Source: Deltaproteobacteria bacterium (GTDB lineage: Bacteria; Desulfobacterota; Syntrophobacteria; Syntrophobacterales; Syntrophobacteraceae). From it: DNA of 64,000 nucleotides. Location of the stretch: NCBI GenBank assembly GCA_021780695.1, contig JAJXYD010000023.1, forward strand, positions 41,825-105,824. The letters run 5' to 3'. Below are positions 53,923 through 62,397 of this stretch, one piece after another; the first letter of the stretch is position 1; every line of letters starts with the position of its first letter. The notes under the pieces were generated by a model. That model was given only the letters and a program-made list of their open reading frames with translations, was not told the origin of the DNA and ran no database searches. Both the position numbers and the translations under genes were made by a program.

Positions 53923-54654
53923 TTACAAACGGTTGTATATGGACTGAGGAATGTAGAAGCGTCTTTTGTTGAGAATAACTCCCAAGATATTACCCCCTAC
54001 CCTCGAGATGCTGTCTCTTAGCCTTTTGGTCGTTTGCCATCGTGACTTCTCGGCCTCGACCACCAGCAATACGCCATCGACTTTGGAGGCCAGGGCAAGA
54101 CCATCGGGTGAAACAGCCAAGGGAGCGGAATCGATTAATACCAGATCAAAGCTCACCCTGAGCTTTTCGCACATCTTCTCGAAGGCCGAGTTAAAGATTT
54201 CAGGGGTGGAAACGGAGGAATTGGAACATCCGCTTACAAACAGCCTGGACTGCCCTGCGCGTTGGAAGGACTCCTCGATATTTTTACCGCTTTTTAGCGC
54301 CTCCACCCAATCCAAACCGCCGGGCAGACCAAAAAAGCGGTCCTGGCTATGATTGAGCCTGTCCGCGTCAACCAAAAGCACCGAATGGCCGATCAGATCG
54401 GCAACGACTTTTGCAAATTCGCGGGAAATGGTCGAAGTTCCCTCCCCTTCCCTGGCTCCTATGAATTGAACGATTCTGGAGCGAGGGTGAGGCAAAAGGG
54501 TCTCGACGACCTTGTAGAGGCTTAGCATTTCGTCTTCGAAGCCGAAGCCCTCAGGTTGCAGGGAAGCGAAGGGAATGGGAGACTCACCCACGGATTCCCC
54601 CCTCTGTTTTTTTTCACGGTAAACATTTTGCAGCGCCTCGTAAATCCGGCTCAT
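53923..54654 (-). CDS. CpsD/CapB-like BY-kinase-type ATPase, altered Walker A
   Basis: 243 residues, cytoplasmic. The P-loop reads GAREGEGTST: the Walker A lysine position holds threonine. Walker A' VLLVDADRL and Walker B LVLIDSAPL are present. The C terminus has only two tyrosines (FYIPQ, IYNRL) instead of a Tyr cluster. BY-kinases pair with Wzz-like proteins to control polymer length; this one may act as a scaffold. GAAGGGAG precedes ATG 54654. The Wzz-like partner is encoded upstream on the same strand. Confidence 0.8.
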   Translation of the reverse strand: MSRIYEALQNVYREKKQRGESVGESPIPFASLQPEGFGFEDEMLSLYKVVETLLPHPRSRIVQFIGAREGEGTSTISREFAKVVADLIGHSVLLVDADRLNHSQDRFFGLPGGLDWVEALKSGKNIEESFQRAGQSRLFVSGCSNSSVSTPEIFNSAFEKMCEKLRVSFDLVLIDSAPLAVSPDGLALASKVDGVLLVVEAEKSRWQTTKRLRDSISRVGGNILGVILNKRRFYIPQSIYNRL

Positions 54655-54767
54655 TTGCGCGCTCCCTTCCTAGACCCGATCAGCTCCCCCCCTTCTTTAA
54701 AGATTTTTTACCCTGGCGATAGAAAGAGCCGCAAAAGTCTTTTTTTTGGTGTGTGGTGGGGGTAAAG

Positions 54768-54783
54768 AGCTGATATTTCGCCA
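54768..54783 (-). promoter_or_regulatory. Possible sigma-54 promoter for the BY-kinase-like gene
   Basis: TGGCGAAATATCAGCT on the minus strand has GG-N10-GC and about 8 of 12 consensus positions, roughly 115 bases before ATG 54654. Weaker than the two others. Confidence 0.3.
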
Positions 54784-54960
54784 GCTTAGGTTCACCCTCC
54801 CAGGGAAATCAAGGGGTGCGGGGGCGATTAATCGAGCTATTATATTCAACCCCTTCAGAGGATGCGCATGCGGGGGTAAAACGAATCGAGACTAATCCTG
54901 AATGTTTTCAATGTCAGGTTAAAAATCGGCGAGGGGCCGCATCGGGGCTCCTACAAAGGT

Positions 54961-55028
54961 GAACCGCAAAATCTTGCCCCAAGGTATCCCGATGCGTGAG
55001 GTGAAAGGCAATATTGGGTTATTTAGGC
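54961..55028 (+). repeat. 68-base intergenic repeat, copy 2
   Basis: Same orientation as 47871-47938, 7.1 kb away, 85 percent identical by eye count. It starts 44 bases downstream of the stop of the Wzz-like gene on the minus strand. Confidence 0.8.
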
Positions 55029-55071
55029 ATTTCCCGGTATGTCCCTGACCTAGTGGAGGTACATTTCTGTC

Positions 55072-56619
55072 TTAGTACTTTACGGAAATGGCAATCAGAA
55101 CGGGAAGAGCCAATTTTTTTTCCGCTTCCATGGCCGTACTCATCACCTGTTTGTTTATTTCCAGCATCCAGGCGATGCCAAGACTTGCAAAAAGAGCAAA
55201 AATAATGGCCACAAGAAACAAAAGGGGAAGGGGCTGGGGCGGATTTAGCGGGCCAAGCGGCGCGGAGGCCGCTTCAATGACGCTTACACTGGTCATTTTA
55301 TCGCGGCCAAGTTCGTTATAAACCTTGGCCTCTTCGAGCTTTTGCAGGTAGTCCTGAAAAATACGCTGATTGGAAGTTAGCGAGGCTTTGAGCATTCTGT
55401 ACCGGTTTTCATTGGACTCAAAAGAGTGAAGTTCTTTGTTTATTTGGTCAAGCTGTCTCTTAGTGCCGGTATACCTGACGCTCAACGCGCCAAGTTTTGC
55501 CCTGTAGTTAAGGATCTGCTTCTGAATTTCCTGATATACCGGATCGGCTGGGGCGACAGAGGGGTTATCGGCCGAAACGGATTTAATGTAATTTTCCACT
55601 ATAGCGATCTTTGCCCGCACACCGGAGATCAGAGGGTTGGTTCCCTTGTATTTAGCGGTAAGCCCCTGTTCCTGAAGCTTCAGGGAGAGCAATTTGGACT
55701 TTGCATCTCCTGTCCGCTCGGAGGCCGCGGCTGTCAACTCGGACCGGGGGATGGATTTTAATTCCTTTTGAAGCTCGCCGATCATTTGCCCCGCTTCCTT
55801 CATTTCATTGCTCGTCCTGTCTAGAGCGATACCGATTTTGAGACGCTGATCGAGGAGCATTTTTCTCTGCCGGTCAAAGTCGATTATCCTGGTGCGCTCG
55901 GCAAATGCCTTTAGTTTCTCAAGGGATTGCGAAAGTTTTTGGCGATAGCGCTCGACCTTTTTAGTCAAAAAGAGCGCCGAGCGGGGGTCTTTATAGATCT
56001 CGGCTCTTTTGTCTATGTAGGCTTCAACGAGCCGGTTGACCACAGCAGCCGCGCTTTGGGGATCTGTCCCATTGAAGGCTACCTCTATTATATCGCCTGT
56101 TTTGGCAGGCTCGACCCGGACAAACTTATTTAGCAGCAAAAGCGCCTCACGGCGCATATCGACCCCCGAGGACCTCGCGTTCCAAAGCCCCGGAAAGATC
56201 TTTTGCGGAGTCAGCTCTTTTATCACCATTTCCTTTAGCTCACAGCTTTTAAGAATGCTTATTTCAGCTCCGATCATCTGGGCCTGATCGAGCGCAGGCA
56301 CCTCCCGCTTTCCAAGGGAAGGATCGGGGTAATAATTTTCCCAGCCAAACTTTACCAGAATCGAAGACATGGCCTCAAACCTTGGCGTGTAGATCATTTC
56401 CCTGTAGACAAGCGCCAATGCACAGCCCAGAAGACTCAACAGGGCAAAACAGGCCGTTATGGTCCTCTTATGTTTAAAGAATATGGCGAGATAATCGCGA
56501 AGGTTATTGGCCTGACGCACCTGGCGCACCATAAGCATAGGATCCGACAGCGCAGAGGAAGCACCGGCCGCATTCGAATTTTCGGAAACATTCAGATCCG
56601 AATATTGCGAATCGCTCAT
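55072..56619 (-). CDS. Wzz/GumC-type chain-length and export protein
   Basis: 515 residues. Membrane segments at about 55-75 and 470-490 bracket a long periplasmic domain with coiled coils (ERYRQKLSQSLEKLKAF; KRQLDQINKELHSFESN). The PPQPLPLLFLVA stretch before the second segment is the usual Pro-rich motif. It sets chain length and forms the inner part of the export channel with an outer-membrane polysaccharide porin that is not in the window. No kinase domain is fused; that is the separate gene downstream. Confidence 0.88.
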   Translation of the reverse strand: MSDSQYSDLNVSENSNAAGASSALSDPMLMVRQVRQANNLRDYLAIFFKHKRTITACFALLSLLGCALALVYREMIYTPRFEAMSSILVKFGWENYYPDPSLGKREVPALDQAQMIGAEISILKSCELKEMVIKELTPQKIFPGLWNARSSGVDMRREALLLLNKFVRVEPAKTGDIIEVAFNGTDPQSAAAVVNRLVEAYIDKRAEIYKDPRSALFLTKKVERYRQKLSQSLEKLKAFAERTRIIDFDRQRKMLLDQRLKIGIALDRTSNEMKEAGQMIGELQKELKSIPRSELTAAASERTGDAKSKLLSLKLQEQGLTAKYKGTNPLISGVRAKIAIVENYIKSVSADNPSVAPADPVYQEIQKQILNYRAKLGALSVRYTGTKRQLDQINKELHSFESNENRYRMLKASLTSNQRIFQDYLQKLEEAKVYNELGRDKMTSVSVIEAASAPLGPLNPPQPLPLLFLVAIIFALFASLGIAWMLEINKQVMSTAMEAEKKLALPVLIAISVKY

Positions 56620-56827
56620 TTTTTATCCAATTCCAGGGAAGCAATGTCAGCAAATTGGAAACAATGTCTGTAAATTCTTTAAAGAGTGGCGGGACAGGCG
56701 GGCGATACCTAAATCCTGCCGGGCCGAAACGGCCCCGGAGGATGTTTTAGAAAGAAGGTTTTGAGAAGCATGAAACACCAGAGACCGTAACATCCTGAAT
56801 AGGCTATTAACGTTTGCAAACAGCCCT

Positions 56828-57373
56828 TTACTTCTGTTTGGACCCCGAATTCATACGGTCCAAAATCATCTTTCTTTGAGCCGTTTGCCAGTCCCAGGGG
56901 GCGATAGCAGGCGGCTGAGCCCAAAGGCCGACGAAATTCATCTGAGCAAACCCCTCCATTTTTTTCCACTCCTTACAGAGGGGGGATTTATCGTCACAGG
57001 GCTTTACCCAGGCAAATCCGAATCCGATAAGTTTGGCGTTGAGGTAGCCCGAGGAACCGACAACTCTTACAAGGGCATTTTCAATCCCATAGTTATCTTT
57101 AAAAACCGGCGTAATCTCCACTTCTCTTTGCATTGACAGGTATTTTGTCATAAAGAGGGCCTTTTCATGAAAGGGCTGCCCGAAAAGAGGGCAGGCAATG
57201 CCATAGAGACGCAGTTTCTGAGTGGAACCATTGGTGGAAACGGTCACCAGATCCCCGGCGGCCACATTGACAACCTTGCCCGTATAGGCCCGGCAGATAC
57301 GAGGATATGCCAGAGAAAACGCAAGCAATGCCGCAACGGTTACAAATGTTTTTGAGTTTATGTCCAGGTTCAT
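56828..57373 (-). CDS. Secreted staphylococcal-nuclease-like protein, probably inactive
   Basis: 181 residues with an N-terminal hydrophobic signal (TVAALLAFSLAYPRICRA). The SNase fold motif is clear (GKVVNVAAGDLVTV, then LRLYGIACPLFGQPFHEKA). In active enzymes the last part reads RLYGIDCPE: the calcium-ligand Asp is Ala here and the catalytic Glu is Leu. It is therefore likely to bind rather than cut nucleic acid, or to have another job. ATG 57373 begins MNLDINSKTF; the frame is open to 57394. Confidence 0.78.
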   Translation of the reverse strand: MNLDINSKTFVTVAALLAFSLAYPRICRAYTGKVVNVAAGDLVTVSTNGSTQKLRLYGIACPLFGQPFHEKALFMTKYLSMQREVEITPVFKDNYGIENALVRVVGSSGYLNAKLIGFGFAWVKPCDDKSPLCKEWKKMEGFAQMNFVGLWAQPPAIAPWDWQTAQRKMILDRMNSGSKQK

Positions 57374-57854
57374 GCCAGTTGCTCCCAACTTCAAGGCTTA
57401 CCTGCAGCTCCGCCAACTCGGTTACGACAGTGAATAAACTAAAAAATATCGTATCTTGAGTAGAGCGGACCGCCGGTTGAACCTTGAGCATCAAAATAGA
57501 GTGTTATCATGGAAGGTAAAGGGTGAACGGAAGTGGTAGAAAAAGGGTATGTTTTGTACCGTATCATGGGCGAAATCCACTCTTATCCAATAATTGCAGT
57601 ATTGCGGCAGCGACGGGAATTTTTCTAAAAACCTTGGGCAAAGGGATTTTTTGAAAAAAAGAAGCCCCGGCGCGCAAAATTTGGCGTTTATTTCCAGCGT
57701 CCGATATTATCAGTTTTTGCCACTGTTTAACAAAAGGAATATGCGCTAAGGGTGAGGACTTTGCGGGGGGAGCCGGGGCATATTTAACGGGTGGCCCGAC
57801 AACAAGGGGCCGCTCCGTGGTCGTAACAGGACGTGCCTTGGCCGGTAGAGGGGG
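57374..57854. other. 481-base gene-free region
   Basis: AT-rich between about 57400 and 57740 with several short A/T runs, probably the SNase-like gene's promoter. No repeat or hairpin of note and no open frame worth reporting. Confidence 0.4.
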
Positions 57855-58406
57855 TTACCCCGGATTGGCGAGGCGCTCGGGGATGCGCAACTTTTTCATG
57901 ACAGAGGCGGCCGCGGGCGTCACCATGTGTTCCCACTCAAGACCTTTTGCAAGGCACTCTCTTACCTTCCCCGCGCATATACCCTTTTTATCAAACGGCC
58001 TGCTCCAGAGCACTTCGACGCGAAGCCCCAAAGACTCGAGCAGTTGCAGCTTTCTCTTTCCCCAATCGTCGTAGATAGTCAGGTAGAAGACCGCATCCGC
58101 AGGCATGTAGAAGCGATAGAGTTCGGGGATATTTATGGGAAAGGGCACTATGGAAAATGCGGCCGGATCAACCCCCTGCTCGAACATAACCTCACGAATA
58201 ATGGTGTAGCGTTCGAAATAGCTGAGGGGATTTGCCTGGGGCAAGCTGCGGGCGGGATCGGCGGGATCGGTTCTAGTAAGGGTCGGATCGGGATTGGTAA
58301 TGCCGATCACAAGGTGGGAGCACCTTTGCCTGGCAGCCTGGATATACTTGAGGTGATCCAGGTGAAAAATCTGGAACCGTCCATGAACGACACCGGTTTC
58401 CGTCAT
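57855..58406 (-). CDS. Nucleotidyltransferase of the NMN-adenylyltransferase/cytidylyltransferase superfamily
   Basis: 183 residues with the superfamily HxGH-type site as GRFQIFHLDHLKYI (the NadM-like version is GRFQPFHxGH), followed by VIGITNPDP. The ISxxxS-type motif is not obvious. It could be NMN adenylyltransferase, but the next two genes are a CDP-alcohol phosphotransferase and a TIM-barrel isomerase. That makes a cytidylyltransferase for an unusual head group an alternative. It is 34 bases downstream of the phosphotransferase. Confidence 0.72.
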   Translation of the reverse strand: MTETGVVHGRFQIFHLDHLKYIQAARQRCSHLVIGITNPDPTLTRTDPADPARSLPQANPLSYFERYTIIREVMFEQGVDPAAFSIVPFPINIPELYRFYMPADAVFYLTIYDDWGKRKLQLLESLGLRVEVLWSRPFDKKGICAGKVRECLAKGLEWEHMVTPAAASVMKKLRIPERLANPG

Positions 58407-58440
58407 AGATATCCACCGATATTCGGTAAAAGGATTCGCA

Positions 58441-59094
58441 CTATTTACCGTGCGCCAGAAGCAGGCGTCTTATGACCACCAGGTTCGGGTGCACGGCCAG
58501 GTAAACCAGGGCGACCAGAGGCGCAGCGGGCCATATCAGGCTTGCCCATGCACAGAGAACGATCGTGGTCGTTCTTGTTCCCTTGCTCGCCAGGGTCGGT
58601 TTTCCCATGGCAAGGCCCAGGCTTTCGGCCCGAGCGGTAGTGTAGCTAATCAGGCTGCTTCCGCAAAGGGCAAGAAAACCAACGGTCAAAAGCATACTGA
58701 GGGAGAGGCCAGGGGAAAGCCTTGCAAGGTAGACGACCATACCCATGATCAGAGCCACATCCACATAGCGGTCGAGCACGGAATCAAGAAATGCCCCACC
58801 CTTTGTCTGCAGGAAGGCAAGTCTTGAAAACTGCCCGTCAACACCATCGAGCACCTGGGAGAAAGCCGCAAGGATTCCCGCTACCCATCCCCACCCCAGG
58901 GCAAAGACCACACCGGCAAAAACTCCAACGGTGGTCGAACAGAGCGTGATCATCCACGGCCGCAGCCATTTGAGGCCGAGGAGTCCGGGGGTAATTCGAG
59001 CGGAAAGATTCATTTTTATCCACCGCAGGACAAACCTGTCGGTAGGTTTTGTTTTCCAGGCATCGCTTCGGGTCGACTCAGCAGGATCGGTCAT
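58441..59094 (-). CDS. CDP-alcohol phosphatidyltransferase family protein
   Basis: About 217 residues with six or so membrane helices. The active-site motif DGx2-x-R-x8-Gx3-Dx3-D is intact as DGQFSRLAFLQTKGGAFLDSVLD, with Ser in place of the usual Ala. Such enzymes join a CDP-activated alcohol to a lipid or the reverse. The alcohol is unknown. It overlaps the TIM-barrel gene upstream by 17 bases (ATG 59094; TTG 59103 is a weaker start). Confidence 0.85.
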   Translation of the reverse strand: MTDPAESTRSDAWKTKPTDRFVLRWIKMNLSARITPGLLGLKWLRPWMITLCSTTVGVFAGVVFALGWGWVAGILAAFSQVLDGVDGQFSRLAFLQTKGGAFLDSVLDRYVDVALIMGMVVYLARLSPGLSLSMLLTVGFLALCGSSLISYTTARAESLGLAMGKPTLASKGTRTTTIVLCAWASLIWPAAPLVALVYLAVHPNLVVIRRLLLAHGK

Positions 59095-59971
59095 GATTTT
59101 CAAGGCCTTCCATGTATTGGCGAACTATTTTCAGGGTTTTCATAAGAGGAGCCTGTTCGCGAAGCTCGAGGACCCACCAGTTGCAGGAGAGCCGGCGGAG
59201 AAGGTCCAGGCGGCTCTGGAGATTTTCCACACATTCGGGCGGCACATGCCGGTCGTCAACCTCCTCGTGGTAGATGTGGGCGTTTAGGACACGCTCGGGA
59301 TTGGGCAAAACGAAATCCTCGAGTTCAAAGAACCGGCACTGCACAGCCTGACAGACCCTGGCATGGCCGATATCAAGGGTGATGGCGGCCCCGGTTTTGC
59401 GCACAAGTTTTTCAAAAAGATGGGGCCTGGAGGACCAGCCCGAGGCGAGGTTTTCAAGACACAGCGTCACGCCAAGGCCCTTGGCATACTCCACCAGCCG
59501 GGCCAAACCGCTCAGGGTATTTTCCCAGCATAGACCCTCGGGGGATTTTCTTCCCAGCCCGAGGTGTACGGTCATATAGGAGCCTTCCAGCCGCGAGACG
59601 ATCCGGCAGGTCTTTTGGAATATCTCGCGCGCGGCCTCGGCTTTAGCTTCCTCTTCATCGCCCACATCCACACCATTGAAGGCGCAATGATAGCGGATTT
59701 CAAGGCCCTTTAAAATCGCGATGTTCTTTCGAAGCCTTGCTTCCCCGGCCTCGTTTTGCGGAAGGTCTTCGGTTTTAAAGGTCCAATCGATACCGGTAAA
59801 GCCGTTTTGGAGGGCCATTTCCCTGAGTTTTCCAGTATCCGGGATAAAATTGCACATCGCGATCGTTGGCAAATTCGTTGGCCGACCACCGGGCTCATGG
59901 GGAGCCCGGACATGGATTTTTGAACCGGGAGGCACAAAGGGCACAGGAGACGGCGGTCTTTCGATAAACAA
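59078..59971 (-). CDS. Sugar-phosphate isomerase/epimerase-like TIM barrel
   Basis: 297 residues of the xylose-isomerase-like/AP-endonuclease-2 superfamily. Metal-ligand candidates are Glu in LCLENLASG, Asp and His in ITLDIGHARVC and His in NAHIYHEEVDDRHVPP. The first 35 residues look unstructured. It seems to start at TTG 59971 with GAGG upstream, since the next ATG (about 59857) has none. Together with the two genes downstream it may prepare a sugar or polyol for head-group transfer. Confidence 0.75.
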   Translation of the reverse strand: MFIERPPSPVPFVPPGSKIHVRAPHEPGGRPTNLPTIAMCNFIPDTGKLREMALQNGFTGIDWTFKTEDLPQNEAGEARLRKNIAILKGLEIRYHCAFNGVDVGDEEEAKAEAAREIFQKTCRIVSRLEGSYMTVHLGLGRKSPEGLCWENTLSGLARLVEYAKGLGVTLCLENLASGWSSRPHLFEKLVRKTGAAITLDIGHARVCQAVQCRFFELEDFVLPNPERVLNAHIYHEEVDDRHVPPECVENLQSRLDLLRRLSCNWWVLELREQAPLMKTLKIVRQYMEGLENHDRSC

Positions 59972-60196
59972 TGGGGTCCTCGTCCGAAGCTTTAGGATAC
60001 CGTAATCAGCCTAACCGGTCCCAAGGCGCAGAAGCGCCAAAGCCTCCATCCTTATAAGACCCGTTCGCCACGTTTCTACACTATAAGTATGACAGCTCTA
60101 CCGTGTGAAGTCCACAACGGCATGTAAGAGGCATTATAATCCGATTCAGCCTTTTTCCAAACCCGGATATCGTTATTTTTTTTCGATCGGGGTCTC

Positions 60197-62206
60197 CTAA
60201 TTGTTTTGGGCTGCACCACCCGCATTGGAAAATGACCAGCCAGGCCTTAAGGTTTGGAAACCGGGGCCGGCATGCAGGATTGTCACCGTGCACTGCGCAG
60301 TGGCACTGAGCTGATCGACTCCGTCTGTAACCGTCAGCATAAACACCAGCGGCGACTGGTTGGGGTCGGGAGGGACCGTAAAAGTCGGCGTGGGAGAGGT
60401 GGGATCCGAAAGGCTCACCGGTTCCCCGCTAAGCTGTGTCCAGAGATAAGTATCGGAGGAGCCTGCCGGGTCGCTCGATTGCGCGCCGTTAAGCTCCGCA
60501 CTGCTCATCGGATTGGCGGTCAGGTTTTGGCCCGCATCGGCTACCGGAGGCAGACTGTCGCCTGCCACATTCACCGTCCACTGGCCTCTTGCTTCCAAAC
60601 CGTACTGGTCCTGAACGGTCAATTCGAAGGCAAGCGTTACGCTCTGCGCCCCGATAGCGGGAGCCACAAAGGAGGCGGCGGCCGTGTTTGCATTATTTAG
60701 CGTCACGGTGGGTCCGGCTGTCTGTATCCAGGTGTAGTTAGTTATCGTACCGTAGGAATCGGAGGCCGAAGAGCCGTCGAGGGTGACGTTGGAAGAAGCC
60801 GACACGGTCTGGTCAGGACCTCCGGTGAGCGTGGGTCCTTCACCGTTAGAACTCACGTTTACCAGACAGGAGGAACTGCCGGTAATTCCCGCCGAGTTTG
60901 TAACCGTAAGTTCGAAGGCAAGCGGCTCCGCCGTGGTAACATCAACGGGAGTGAAGGTGCAAACGGCGGAAGAGGGGTTTGATAATGTCACTGCGGGCCC
61001 GGAGATCTGAGTCCACTTGTAGGATAGGATCGGACTGCCCGAAGATGTCGAATTTTGGCCGTTCAGGGTGACGGTTTTACCGGCTTTAATGTTTTGATCC
61101 GGTCCGGGGTCGGCGACCACAGGGTAACTTGGCGCGTAGACCGCACAAATTGTGTGGTTACTCTCCACGTCTGAAAAAGTGTAGGTTGCGCCCGAAGCGC
61201 TCGTACTGGTTGCAGTAGCCTCCAGAGCGCCCGAGACGGCATTGCCATCGACCAGGACCTCTTTTAGAGCGTAGCCGCTGGCGGGAACCATGGTAAAGGG
61301 TACGTTGGTTCCTGCGGAATAGGAATTAGTTCCCGTGGGGGAAATCGCTCCGTTTCCCTGGACCGATGAGACTATCGAAATCTGCTTTGCTTCAAATACC
61401 GCTTGAATGCTGTGATTGCCGGTAACATTTTGAAAACTGTAACCGGAGACCGCGCCAACGGACACACCGTCGACCATAACGTTTGCAATCTGATAGTTTG
61501 CCCCGGGGCTTATCGTGAAGGTCTGGGCGGCACCCGCTGCTACATTGACGGTTGCGGAAGGAGAAATCGATCCGCCGTTTCCCGCAGAGGCGGAAATTGT
61601 GTAACCCGTAGACACCGGAGTGGTTACCGGAGTGGTTACGGGAGTGGTTACCGGAGTGGTTACGGGGGTGGTACCAGACGTGGTTACGGGGGCAAAAACA
61701 GCCGAAATCGTATGGCAACCGCTCACATTTGCAAATGTGTAGCTGGCAGCGGGGCTCGTTTGCAGACCGTCTATCACCAAGGCACTTATCTGGTAGCCTG
61801 AGTTTGGCACTATCGTGTAGGTCTGAGAGGTTCCGGCGGATAAAGCGGTGGTTCCAGACGGTGTGATCTGACCGTTTGAAGCCGTTGCGGCAGTTATAAA
61901 GTCACAGGCCAGTTCCTGGGAATATGGGCTTTCCTGGGTGCTCGAATATGCGGTTACGGCAAGGTAGTATGTCTCGGAAGCCGAAAGACCCGTTAGCGTA
62001 TAAGTCGTATTGTTTCCAACATCGATCGAAGCCTGGTAGTTCCCGCTTTGCGTACCGTAATAGACCTTGTAGCCGGTTACGGAAGAATCGGTCGATGGGT
62101 TCCACGCCAGCACAGCCTGTGCGGCTAAGGCCCCAGACGACGAACCGATAAGCAATCCAAGCGCAACGGTCAGAATAAGAGCCCGGTAACCGTTGTATCT
62201 TTTCAT
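60197..62206 (-). CDS. Secreted multi-domain repeat protein (fibronectin III, bacterial repeats, PKD-like)
   Basis: 669 residues. Signal peptide about 1-28, then a fibronectin type III domain (about 30-105: AVLAWNPSTDSSVTGYKVYYG). Three InlB/Flg_new-like repeats follow (FTISPGANYQIANVMVDGV and relatives) with a (TPVT)n linker between the first two, then three PKD/K319-like domains (VTLNGQNSTSSGSPILSYKWTQISGP). No PEP-CTERM or LPXTG tail. It looks like a surface or matrix adhesin. The leader carries a c-di-GMP riboswitch and there is a sigma-54 promoter further upstream; GAGGAGG precedes the ATG. Confidence 0.85.
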   Translation of the reverse strand: MKRYNGYRALILTVALGLLIGSSSGALAAQAVLAWNPSTDSSVTGYKVYYGTQSGNYQASIDVGNNTTYTLTGLSASETYYLAVTAYSSTQESPYSQELACDFITAATASNGQITPSGTTALSAGTSQTYTIVPNSGYQISALVIDGLQTSPAASYTFANVSGCHTISAVFAPVTTSGTTPVTTPVTTPVTTPVTTPVSTGYTISASAGNGGSISPSATVNVAAGAAQTFTISPGANYQIANVMVDGVSVGAVSGYSFQNVTGNHSIQAVFEAKQISIVSSVQGNGAISPTGTNSYSAGTNVPFTMVPASGYALKEVLVDGNAVSGALEATATSTSASGATYTFSDVESNHTICAVYAPSYPVVADPGPDQNIKAGKTVTLNGQNSTSSGSPILSYKWTQISGPAVTLSNPSSAVCTFTPVDVTTAEPLAFELTVTNSAGITGSSSCLVNVSSNGEGPTLTGGPDQTVSASSNVTLDGSSASDSYGTITNYTWIQTAGPTVTLNNANTAAASFVAPAIGAQSVTLAFELTVQDQYGLEARGQWTVNVAGDSLPPVADAGQNLTANPMSSAELNGAQSSDPAGSSDTYLWTQLSGEPVSLSDPTSPTPTFTVPPDPNQSPLVFMLTVTDGVDQLSATAQCTVTILHAGPGFQTLRPGWSFSNAGGAAQNN
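61616..61674 (-). repeat. 12-base tandem repeat encoding the TPVT linker
   Basis: About five copies of a 12-base unit (GTGGTTACCGGA and close variants on the plus strand) inside the secreted repeat protein gene encode a Thr-Pro-Val-Thr linker. The number of units could vary between strains. Confidence 0.8.
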
Positions 62207-62261
62207 GAGAGCCTCCTCGAAAGCTCGCCGGCAAATCCAGCTTCCCGAGGGGGCTGCATCC

Positions 62262-62348
62262 GCCCAGCAATCCTGCTACCCTATCCCGGCATTGCGGAAC
62301 TTAGGCCAGTGACTTTGCGTCCTGCGCTTTCACGCAGTTTGCCTTTTA
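62262..62348 (-). ncRNA. c-di-GMP-I (GEMM) riboswitch
   Basis: Read on the minus strand: GGCAAACTGCGTGAAAGCGC (with the CTGCG/CGCAG stem and GTGAAAGC loop), then AGGACGCAAAGTCACTGGCC, CTAAG, and the tetraloop-receptor side GGTAGCAGGATTGCTG. These are the conserved blocks of the GEMM class I aptamer in the right order and spacing. It lies in the leader of the secreted repeat protein, about 55 bases before its ATG. Whether c-di-GMP turns the gene on or off cannot be judged by eye. Confidence 0.88.
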
Positions 62349-62381
62349 TGGTGTGCGCCAAATCTACTTGCACGTTATAGA

Positions 62382-62397
62382 AGCAAAACCGGTGCCA
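62382..62397 (-). promoter_or_regulatory. Near-consensus sigma-54 (-24/-12) promoter
   Basis: TGGCACCGGTTTTGCT on the minus strand matches the TGGCAC-N5-TTGCW consensus at 11 of 12 positions, with exact ten-base GG-GC spacing. The predicted start, about 62371, is some 25 bases before the riboswitch, so both belong to one leader. Confidence 0.75.

Larger units (their letters stand above)
54655..55071. other. 417-base region between the BY-kinase-like and Wzz genes
   Basis: Carries the weak sigma-54-type element (54768-54783) and a 68-base repeat (54961-55028). No gene seen. Confidence 0.5.

Noticed and set aside
13859..62206. Exosortase or PEP-CTERM substrate linked to PrsR/PrsT
   Set aside because: No multi-pass protein with exosortase motifs, and none of the secreted proteins ends in a PEP-type tail.
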